From Colwellia sp. PAMC 21821 (lineage in GTDB: Bacteria > Pseudomonadota > Gammaproteobacteria > Enterobacterales > Alteromonadaceae), in NCBI RefSeq assembly GCF_002077175.1, contig NZ_CP014943.1:4712001-4776000 (forward strand): 64,000 nt of DNA, given 5' to 3'. The notes under the pieces were generated by a model that saw nothing but the letters and a program-made list of their open reading frames with translations, was not told the origin of the DNA and did no database searches. Shown in pieces: positions 38,415 to 45,736 of the stretch; within the stretch, counting starts at the first letter, position 1; every line of letters begins with the position of its first letter. Made by a program: the position numbers and the translations under genes.

Positions 38415-40722
38415 TTCTTCCTTACGTAAGCAAATTACTTTACTGGGTGTGTCACTGGTTATTTTAACCGTGACTTGTCTTTTAGCTGTGTCTATATGGA
38501 AATCAATAACCTCGCACAGTCAGCAAATAAACCAAAGGATAACCAGTGCCGAACATGTACTCATAGAGTATTTAAAAGCCAAAGAAGAATTACTGCTTAC
38601 TGCATCAAAAGTACTAACGGCAGACTTTGGTTTTAAGCAAGCGGTGGCGACACGGGACAAAGGCACAATAGCGAGTGTATTAGACAACCATAGTTCTCGA
38701 ATTAACGCCAGTTTGATGATATTAAGCGACTTAAACGGCAATGTTATTTCTTCAAATAACAATCAAATCACCTTTGACCCGACCTTTACCGAGAAGCTAA
38801 TTACCGTAAAGCAAAACTTAAATAAAACTCAGTTAATGTTACTCGCTGGCAATTTATACCAGCTGATTGTTTTACCCGTTGATGCACCAAGAACCATTGC
38901 TTATTCTATAATCGGTTTCCAGATAGATCAGGCTTTTGTTAATGAATTAAAAAGATTAATGGCGATTGAGGTGAGCTTTTTTTCCCAAGACAACCTGATT
39001 ATATCGACTTTACAATATACTAATACCAGCCACAGCGATCATTTTAGAAAAACTGATAAATCATGGTTACTGTTCGAAAGAAAACTCTATGAAAATAAAC
39101 CCATAATATTTACTAATACCCAAGGTCAGGAATATATCGCCCTGCTTTCTGTCGATTTAACACCAAGCTATATTGAACTTGATAAATTAGTTGCTCTTAC
39201 TTTGTTTATATCGCTGTTGATTATTGCTATTACCGCGTTTGCTTGTAGTTTTATTGCCAGAAGCCTCACCAAACCCCTTTATGAATTAACGCGTTTAACG
39301 CGTAATTTTGCACAAGGAAAGTATGAGCATAACGGTATTATGTCTGAAGGCAGTGTTGAAGTTTTAAAGGTTTATTCCAGTTTTATTAAAATGGGTCGTA
39401 AAATTGAACAACGTGAAATTAAAATTAACTATCAGGCTAAACATGACTCGTTAACCGATGTTTATAATCGTGCTACCTTTCTGGAAATACTCTCAAAACA
39501 TATTGAAGAACATGATCATGAACAACAAACTTCATTATTAGTCATGACAATAAACGTACGATATTTTAAACGTATAAACGACAGTTTAGGCTCTGAAATC
39601 GGCGATGAAGCACTTAAAGCTATTGCTCAGCGTATTAAAAATATTTATCAAGCAAAAACATTAATGATTGGTCGGTTTTCGGGAACTGAGTTTTGTTTGG
39701 TGATTAACTTAGCGCAGAAAGAAAGTTATGACGACATAGTGGAAAACTTTTTATCGCATTTAAAAGCACCTTTACAAGTTAATAAGCTCTGGCTGAATTT
39801 AAATTATCGTATTGGTACCTGCCTGTTCCCAGAACGCAGCAGCAACGCTAAAGAGTTAGTCAGAAGAACCACGATTGCCTTGGAAGCGGCAAGACATGAA
39901 AACACCACAATAAGAGCATACAAAGATGGTGAAGATGAGGCTTACCTTGAGCGATTAAACTTACTTGAAGAGCTTAGAGAGGCCATGACACGCGATAATG
40001 GCGAAATGTTCATGGTTTATCAACCTAAGCTAAATTTAGACAACGGTAAAATAGAAAAAGTAGAGTCCTTAATTCGCTGGATAAAACCTGATGGACAATT
40101 TGTTTCACCTGAATTATTTATTCATTTAGCTGAGCAGTCCGGCCTTATTATTAAATTAACCCATTGGGTAATTGATACGGTACTTAAACAGCAACAAGCG
40201 TGGCTTGCAAAAGATATAAAGCTCAAAGTAGCCATTAATATTTCAGCACAAGATATTTCTCATGCTGATTTTATTGATTATATTTTCGAAAAAATTTCGC
40301 AATACAATGTAGACCCTTATCTTATTACCTTAGAAATAACGGAACGCGACATTATGACGAACGAAGATCTCGTTGTGAGTCGACTTAAGCAGTTAAAACA
40401 AACCGGCATTCAAATTTCCGTTGACGATTATGGTATTGGGCAATCTTCTTTAGGTAAATTAAAACAATTACCGATAGATGAGTTAAAAATTGATAAAGCT
40501 TTTATATTAGAATTAGATAAATCTGAAAAAGATCAATTTATCGTTAAATCGACCATAGAATTAAGCCACCAACTAGGCTTAAGTGTGGTCGCTGAAGGTG
40601 TTGAAAACAAAGCGTCTCTAGATATGCTCAAAGCGATGAAATGTAATCATGTACAAGGTTATTTTATTTCTCGTCCAATTAAATCAGCAGACTTATTAAC
40701 TTGGTTGAATAGTTATGAATAA
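38404..40722 (+). CDS. Membrane GGDEF-EAL protein with periplasmic sensor region
   Basis: A 772-residue inner-membrane protein: helix 1 at about 12-33, a periplasmic region of about 240 residues, helix 2 at about 267-290, a HAMP-like linker, then GGDEF and EAL domains. The GGDEF site is degenerate (GRFSGTEF: SGTEF), so cyclase activity is probably lost. The EAL site reads ESLIRW in place of EALIRW but keeps the Glu, VDDYGIG and LKIDKAFI, so phosphodiesterase activity is possible. The frame opens at 38356, yet ATG 38404 (MASNSSLRKQ) gives a natural N-terminus overlapping the cupredoxin gene by 11 bases. Its 3' end overlaps the next gene by 8 bases. Confidence 0.88.
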   Translation: MASNSSLRKQITLLGVSLVILTVTCLLAVSIWKSITSHSQQINQRITSAEHVLIEYLKAKEELLLTASKVLTADFGFKQAVATRDKGTIASVLDNHSSRINASLMILSDLNGNVISSNNNQITFDPTFTEKLITVKQNLNKTQLMLLAGNLYQLIVLPVDAPRTIAYSIIGFQIDQAFVNELKRLMAIEVSFFSQDNLIISTLQYTNTSHSDHFRKTDKSWLLFERKLYENKPIIFTNTQGQEYIALLSVDLTPSYIELDKLVALTLFISLLIIAITAFACSFIARSLTKPLYELTRLTRNFAQGKYEHNGIMSEGSVEVLKVYSSFIKMGRKIEQREIKINYQAKHDSLTDVYNRATFLEILSKHIEEHDHEQQTSLLVMTINVRYFKRINDSLGSEIGDEALKAIAQRIKNIYQAKTLMIGRFSGTEFCLVINLAQKESYDDIVENFLSHLKAPLQVNKLWLNLNYRIGTCLFPERSSNAKELVRRTTIALEAARHENTTIRAYKDGEDEAYLERLNLLEELREAMTRDNGEMFMVYQPKLNLDNGKIEKVESLIRWIKPDGQFVSPELFIHLAEQSGLIIKLTHWVIDTVLKQQQAWLAKDIKLKVAINISAQDISHADFIDYIFEKISQYNVDPYLITLEITERDIMTNEDLVVSRLKQLKQTGIQISVDDYGIGQSSLGKLKQLPIDELKIDKAFILELDKSEKDQFIVKSTIELSHQLGLSVVAEGVENKASLDMLKAMKCNHVQGYFISRPIKSADLLTWLNSYE

Positions 40723-41548
40723 ATTTACCCCTTTATTTTATGCCTGTATTTTCATCGTATTTTCAGCTAACAGTTTAGCCGAAGGTAAAATTCTTGCTAC
40801 GCCTGGCGTTTCCCAAATAGAAGGTTCTGGTGGTGGTGGTATTGTGCCTTGGGCACAGTTAGCGGGCTATGCTACTGAAGATAGTATGTCGGTTAGTGCC
40901 GCATGTAGCCGCGTAACCGTTAAAGACTTTTCATTAGATAGCTGTGGTGTACAAGCAAACATATATGACAAAATAGAATTGTCGTATGCCAAACAAACCT
41001 TTGAAGTCAACCCGCTTAAACTTGATTTAAAACAAACGATTATTGGCGCTAAAATTAATTTATTTGGTGATCTGGTTTACACTAGGTTACCGCAAGTTAG
41101 TTTAGGCATTCAGTCAAAAAAATTGAAAACTAGTGATGTCGCATTCGCTCTAGGCGCAGAAAAAGACTCTGGAACTGACGTCTATATCGCCGCGAGTAAA
41201 CTCCATTTAGGCTTTATTAACGGTTACAACTGGTTGTGGAACATTACAGCAAGGCACACTAAGAGTAATCAAATGGGTTTACTCGGTTTTGGTGGTGCTA
41301 ATGAAAAGCGTAAAATTCAATTAGAAGCATCTACCGCTATCTTATTAAATCGACACTTAGCTGTTGGCGTTGAGTTTAGGCAAAAGCCTGACAACTTAAA
41401 TTTGGGCGAAGATCACTGGAAAGATGTTTTTGTTGCCTGGTTTCCAAACAAACATTTCAGCGTTACGTTGGCTTATGTTGATTTAGGCCGTATCGCTGCC
41501 ATTGACAAGCAAACTGGCTGGTATTTATCAACTATGTGGTATTTATAA
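40715..41548 (+). CDS. DUF3034-like outer-membrane/periplasmic protein
   Basis: A 277-residue protein with a signal peptide (to about SLA, residue 22) and a beta-strand rich body typical of outer-membrane barrels. The opening GKILATPGVSQIEGSGGGGIVPWAQLAGYA matches the DUF3034 family, and the chain ends in WYLSTMWYL. Function unknown. It overlaps the GGDEF-EAL gene by 8 bases and the globin gene by one base (TAATG), so translation of all is coupled. Confidence 0.75.
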   Translation: MNKFTPLFYACIFIVFSANSLAEGKILATPGVSQIEGSGGGGIVPWAQLAGYATEDSMSVSAACSRVTVKDFSLDSCGVQANIYDKIELSYAKQTFEVNPLKLDLKQTIIGAKINLFGDLVYTRLPQVSLGIQSKKLKTSDVAFALGAEKDSGTDVYIAASKLHLGFINGYNWLWNITARHTKSNQMGLLGFGGANEKRKIQLEASTAILLNRHLAVGVEFRQKPDNLNLGEDHWKDVFVAWFPNKHFSVTLAYVDLGRIAAIDKQTGWYLSTMWYL

Positions 41549-41997
41549 TGAAAATAAAAAAAGTCACTCAATCGTTAATTTTAATACTTATTACCGGCTG
41601 CATATCTTGTTCTTCACCTAACAATATTAGTAGCGACAGCAACCCAAGCCTGTATCAAAAAATAGGCGAAAAGCCGGCAATTGATAAGATTATTGATAAC
41701 TTAGTCAATATTATTGGTAAAGATAAAGTTATTTTCTCTCACTTCGCCCAAAGTAATGTCACCCATTTTAAAGAGAAACTTTCGGTGTATTTATGCCACA
41801 TAACCGATGGTCCTTGTGAATATAATGGTGATACGATGCAAGATATTCATCGAGGCATGTATATCGATACCAACCAATTTAATCACTTTGTTGAACTTTT
41901 TATCGGCGCTATGGACGCATCAGATATTAGTTACCCTACCCAAAACGAATTATTAGCACGATTAGCTCCGCTAAGAGAAAGCATTTTCAAAATGTAA
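41548..41997 (+). CDS. Lipoprotein group I truncated haemoglobin
   Basis: A 149-residue protein with a lipoprotein signal (LILITGC, lipidated Cys18) followed by a group I truncated globin. SLYQKIGEKPAIDKII is the family start; DGPCEYNGDTMQDIHRGM corresponds to the loop and helix with the proximal haem ligand, His101. The globin end (LLARLAPLRESI) is complete. ATG 41548 overlaps the previous stop; a GTG at 41536 would break the signal peptide. A lipid-anchored periplasmic globin is unusual, since truncated globins are mostly cytosolic. It may bind O2 or NO for the operon's c-di-GMP protein. Confidence 0.85.
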   Translation: MKIKKVTQSLILILITGCISCSSPNNISSDSNPSLYQKIGEKPAIDKIIDNLVNIIGKDKVIFSHFAQSNVTHFKEKLSVYLCHITDGPCEYNGDTMQDIHRGMYIDTNQFNHFVELFIGAMDASDISYPTQNELLARLAPLRESIFKM

Positions 41998-42003
41998 TGT
42001 TTA

Positions 42004-42042
42004 AGCGCTAAAAACGATTTACACGCCAACGATTTTAGCGCT
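42004..42042 (+). terminator. Hairpin after globin gene
   Basis: AGCGCTAAAA (42004-42013) pairs exactly with TTTTAGCGCT (42033-42042) around a 19-base loop, starting seven bases after the globin stop. It probably marks the 3' end of the four-gene operon. Confidence 0.5.
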
Positions 42043-42137
42043 AGCAGATTAAATACCAACTAGTGCTAACTGCACTACAATAGCTGCTTTTTTTAGCACA
42101 AAAACACTGCAGTAGCTTGCAATACAAAGTTGATTAT

Positions 42138-42209
42138 CTGCTCAATTACCTGTTCAATTACCTGTTCAATTAACTGTTCAATTAACTGTTCAATTACCTG
42201 CTAAATTAC
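42138..42209. repeat. 12-bp tandem repeat, six copies, at the 3' end of mscS gene
   Basis: Six consecutive units of consensus CTGTTCAATTAC (42138-42209), with C/A change at the last base and small changes in the first and last copies. The array runs into the stop codon (42206-42208) of the minus-strand MscS gene. Slippage here would not change the protein except for its last codons. Confidence 0.92.
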
Positions 42210-43081
42210 TGCTCGCTTTTACCCATTTTATCAGCTTTATCCCCTACATCTAGTGCATTAGTCAATGGGAATGGCTTAGTTGCCGTTCCCGCATATAAAC
42301 TCACATGAGGGAATGGTATTTCAATGCCCTGCTGATCAAAGGCGTTCTTTATGTCTGTATACATACTATTTTTCAAAGCCAGAAAATTTTCTCGTCTAGC
42401 CCATACAGAAAATTGAATATCAATCGACGAGCTACCAAAACCCGTTAATATGAAAACAGGTGCAGGCTCTTCTAGACAAATTAAATTTTTCGCCGCTATA
42501 TCAAGCAGTATTTTTCGTACCTTTTCTATATCTTCTTTATAAGCAATACCCAATTTTAAATCAGCACGTCTGATCGGATATTTAGTCAAAGTGGTTACGG
42601 CACTTTTAATCATACTTTCATTGGGAATACGGACAAATAAATTGTCAAATGTACGTAATTTAACAGAGAGTAAATCGATAGAAATGACTTCACCGGTGAT
42701 GTCATTTACCTTGATAACATCGGTAATTGAAAATGGCCGCTCAATCATCAGGAATAAACCACTGATTAAGTTTGAAGCTGATGTTTGCGACGCAAAGCCT
42801 AAGGCCACGGTAAAAATACCCGCAGCACCTAGTAATATGCTTAGATCAATACCAACGTTGTCTAATGCTGAAAAGGTTACCAAAACTAAAATACTGTAAA
42901 AAATTGATCTTTTCAAAAATAATTGCCCATGAGCAGTCATTTTATGTTTTACCACTTTTACCACAGCAGTGCTTATTAAGCGTGCAAGGATAAAACCTAT
43001 AATAAATAATAAAACTGCCTGGCACAGGGCAAATAAATGTGAAGATTTAAGTAGTTCGATAAACGCTATGATGTCTTTCAC
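42206..43081 (-). CDS. MscS-family mechanosensitive channel (with DUF432 partner)
   Basis: A 291-residue channel with three membrane helices at about 18-38, 57-75 and 80-110. The pore helix has LLGAAGIFTVALGFASQTSASNLISG, the classical Gly/Ala MscS pattern, followed by IERPFSITDVIKVNDITGEV at the cytosolic entry. It lies 14 bases downstream of a DUF432-like gene on the same strand, so the two are co-transcribed. Its C-terminus reads KADKMGKSEQ, hydrophilic. Confidence 0.92.
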   Translation of the reverse strand: MKDIIAFIELLKSSHLFALCQAVLLFIIGFILARLISTAVVKVVKHKMTAHGQLFLKRSIFYSILVLVTFSALDNVGIDLSILLGAAGIFTVALGFASQTSASNLISGLFLMIERPFSITDVIKVNDITGEVISIDLLSVKLRTFDNLFVRIPNESMIKSAVTTLTKYPIRRADLKLGIAYKEDIEKVRKILLDIAAKNLICLEEPAPVFILTGFGSSSIDIQFSVWARRENFLALKNSMYTDIKNAFDQQGIEIPFPHVSLYAGTATKPFPLTNALDVGDKADKMGKSEQ

Positions 43082-43095
43082 TATATTTCTCTTTG

Positions 43096-43884
43096 TTAAG
43101 CAAATAAACTACTGATACTACGTATCAGTATACTTTGTCCGGATGCGACTCTTGGGTTGCTAATTAACGTCGAAGATAACGCTTCAACCGGTGCATGTTT
43201 ATCAAGGTGCAATTCAACATTGTCAACATGACTGCCTCGATGTACTGAAATCCCCGTTGTCCAAAGTTGTTGCTCTTCATCAGCATACAAATGCAATAAG
43301 GTGACAGGCACATTAATGCGCTCTATTGTTAAAGACTGGTCATGATTATTAATAACAGTAATTGGGGTAATTGCCCGGTGTGGCCGTTTTTCTATATTGG
43401 ACAGTTCAATGCGCGCCGCGGTATATTTTGCATAACATACTTGCCCCACACGTGTAGATGGACCAAACCATGAGTCAGAGGGTCGCCAAAAAGGTAAATC
43501 TAGTAAACATTCACCTTTAGGTAATAATTTAGCCGAGAACCAAACAGGCGTACTAACGTACAGTCGTGCTTTTTCTCCTGCGAGCAAAGTTAGCGGTGTA
43601 TCTGGTCGAGCCACGACCGAACGATCGGCTAACAGGGGTAATATCTGTACTTTTTCTGAGGTGCCTTGTTGTAAATAGCGGCCAAACTTTGCTTGTTCTA
43701 TACAGTAATCATCGTCAAGATCGCCAACAATCATGGCTTCGTCATTTTCAGTAACGGTTTCTAAGTTCCAACTGTTCCATTCATTTTCTAAACGCTTTAA
43801 AATAATAGTTCGTTCGCCAATTCGCCAGCACTGTTGTTGTTGTAGGCTAAAAGTAAACTCGCCCCACCATGCATTCTCAGCCAT
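43096..43884 (-). CDS. DUF432-like protein preceding MscS
   Basis: A 262-residue soluble protein with no signal peptide or membrane helix, rich in beta strands. It looks like the DUF432 family, whose genes often stand beside MscS genes; WWGEFTF, the acidic DLDDDYCIEQAKFG and the repeated beta segments fit, but I assign it by memory of the family and by context. It ends 14 bases upstream of the MscS gene. No activity is known; a regulator or ligand binder of the channel is a guess. Confidence 0.55.
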   Translation of the reverse strand: MAENAWWGEFTFSLQQQQCWRIGERTIILKRLENEWNSWNLETVTENDEAMIVGDLDDDYCIEQAKFGRYLQQGTSEKVQILPLLADRSVVARPDTPLTLLAGEKARLYVSTPVWFSAKLLPKGECLLDLPFWRPSDSWFGPSTRVGQVCYAKYTAARIELSNIEKRPHRAITPITVINNHDQSLTIERINVPVTLLHLYADEEQQLWTTGISVHRGSHVDNVELHLDKHAPVEALSSTLISNPRVASGQSILIRSISSLFA

Positions 43885-44296
43885 TTTACTCTTCTCAGTT
43901 TTTGTTTATGCGTTAACTAACTTAAACGCAGTTAATCGATCATTAAATGCTACAAACTCAGCTTATTTGTCAGTTGTTTCAATATCATAAATAATTAAAT
44001 CGTTATCGCTGTATAGAAACAGCTACATATTGCTCTACACAACGAGTTATACCCATTTAAATAAATAATGACTTGCTAACGTAGGCTAAATGTTAACATT
44101 TACGTTGCCTGTATCGCCCTTTTTAGGTTCTATAAAGTCGAACACCGCATTAACGTAATAGGTATAACAATGTCTTTCAACAATACCTTTCTATATTTAT
44201 AGATTATGCTATCTTAAGTCACTTGTGTATATACCCAATGCCGCTTATAAACTGGCCTTCATCGCTATTAATTATTCAACATCCAAGGAACGCTTC
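43885..44296. other. Divergent spacer with dyads between DUF432-like and UspA genes
   Basis: The 412-base spacer holds a perfect 14-bp palindrome AAATGTTAACATTT at 44088-44101, nested in a longer imperfect stem (AACGTA...TACGTT). TATACCCA occurs at 44048 and 44230. No gene seen. The palindrome may be an operator for one or both genes. Confidence 0.45.
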
Positions 44297-45136
44297 ATGA
44301 CAACATTACATATTGTTTTGTCAGATTTGGAACTCACTCATGCCATTCTTGCTAAAATAACCATTCTGCAGAATAAATTTTCAGCAAATGTTGTGTGGTA
44401 TTTACATCACCATCAACGTTTTTTTGATCGCCGTTATTTCTCTAATGAATTCGCTACTATTTCAGATGATTTACAAACTAGCCATCAAAATAAAGTGGCT
44501 AAAATTGAGCTTAAAATAAAAAAATATTTCCCAACAAGTAGTATTAATATCTGTAAGGAAAAATACTGGTCGAAACAGTTGAATAGCAACGCTAACACGC
44601 TCGATAAAACCGTTATTATTCGCGCTAAAACAGGCCTTACCTCGGCTGATAATCAATATATTAGTCACAATAAAAGTACGATATTTATATTAAATCAAGA
44701 AAAATGGTTTTCTGATGGTAAAGCAATAGGGGCAATTGACCCTTTTCATGAAGATGATGAAGAAAATAAATCAGACGGTAAAGTGGTTAACTTTATGCGG
44801 CATTGGAGCCTATCTACCGAGCAAACAGAGCCGCTTTTATTACATGTGATTCACATTCCGCCTTTAGCGATTGAATATGAAAAAAAGATTGAAGCACTGC
44901 ATAAAGAACAAGTTTATCGTTTCGCTAAAACAGTAAAATGTCCAAAAAGTTTATTAACCTTTACGCGAGGAACCCCCGAAGATGCTTTGCTAACTTATGC
45001 TGACGACAATAAAATTGATTTAATCGTACTAGGTTGTAGAGAGCACAGTTTATTTGATAAGTGGCTCAATGGCTCAACAATTTCGGCGCTGATCAGCCAT
45101 CAGCATTGCGATTTAGTTTTAATTAATACGCCTTAA
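44297..45136 (+). CDS. UspA-family stress protein, tandem type
   Basis: A 279-residue protein with two UspA-like halves; the second (about 180-279) is the clearer, with LIVLGCREHSLFDKWLNGSTISALISHQHCDLVLI matching the nucleotide-loop region of universal stress proteins. The first half is divergent. AAGGAA (44286-44291) before ATG 44297 decides the start; the frame is open 24 codons further. Such proteins bind ATP or signal under stress; the precise role is unknown. A related tandem UspA gene lies at 56715. Confidence 0.78.
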   Translation: MTTLHIVLSDLELTHAILAKITILQNKFSANVVWYLHHHQRFFDRRYFSNEFATISDDLQTSHQNKVAKIELKIKKYFPTSSINICKEKYWSKQLNSNANTLDKTVIIRAKTGLTSADNQYISHNKSTIFILNQEKWFSDGKAIGAIDPFHEDDEENKSDGKVVNFMRHWSLSTEQTEPLLLHVIHIPPLAIEYEKKIEALHKEQVYRFAKTVKCPKSLLTFTRGTPEDALLTYADDNKIDLIVLGCREHSLFDKWLNGSTISALISHQHCDLVLINTP

Positions 45137-45218
45137 GTTATCAATAACTGTGACTGATGAATAAACTAATGGTTGTTCATCAGTCATATCAATTATTGCT
45201 CATTTAAATGCTCTAACT

Positions 45219-45695
45219 CTATATATTCAATATAAAAAATAAATCGCCAAAACCCCACAACAAGGTACCGGTAATAAGTAAAGAAACCTCAAGAATACCA
45301 AGTTGTAACCTGACTGCTTGTAGAATTTTATCGCTTTTTTCTTCAAAGTCGTCTTCTAAGGTTTGAATTTCACTTTCTATATTTTCGTTTGATACCTTTA
45401 ATTTTCGCAGGTTTCTTTTCGCGCGAGCCAGTGATATACGATGATGAAAATTAAGTCGGCCAATTAAGAGACGTTCTTGTATTATGCCACCTAATCCAGA
45501 CCAAACACCCAGTACTGCAATTAAACAACCACTGCGAGAAAGCCATTCCAAACCAGCAAATTGTATTATCGATAAATAGACCCCAAGCGCCGTGATTAAA
45601 ATGGCTAGTAACCAATTGATAAAAGGGTGACGTTTAGGAATAGTTACCGCGGTGACTAAAACTTCGGGGGTCGAGTCGGCTGAATCAGATGACAT
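45219..45695 (-). CDS. Hypothetical three-helix membrane protein
   Basis: A 158-residue protein I do not recognise. Hydrophobic helices lie at about 27-47, 53-73 and 132-155, with a charged coiled-coil-like stretch between (RAKRNLRKLKVSNENIESEIQTLEDDFEEK). It follows tamB on the same strand after a 41-base spacer that consists largely of a 6-bp microsatellite, so it may be part of the tamA-tamB transcript. AAGGT before the ATG acts as ribosome-binding site. Confidence 0.65.
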   Translation of the reverse strand: MSSDSADSTPEVLVTAVTIPKRHPFINWLLAILITALGVYLSIIQFAGLEWLSRSGCLIAVLGVWSGLGGIIQERLLIGRLNFHHRISLARAKRNLRKLKVSNENIESEIQTLEDDFEEKSDKILQAVRLQLGILEVSLLITGTLLWGFGDLFFILNI

Positions 45696-45703
45696 AAGTT
45701 ACC

Positions 45704-45730
45704 TTTTTATTTTTATTTTTATTTTTATTT
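45704..45730 (-). repeat. TTTTTA microsatellite upstream of hypothetical gene
   Basis: Four exact TTTTTA units (45704-45727) plus TTT, directly upstream of the ribosome-binding site of the gene starting at 45695 on the minus strand. Length change here could alter leader structure or initiation. Confidence 0.85.
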
Positions 45731-45736
45731 GGCACA

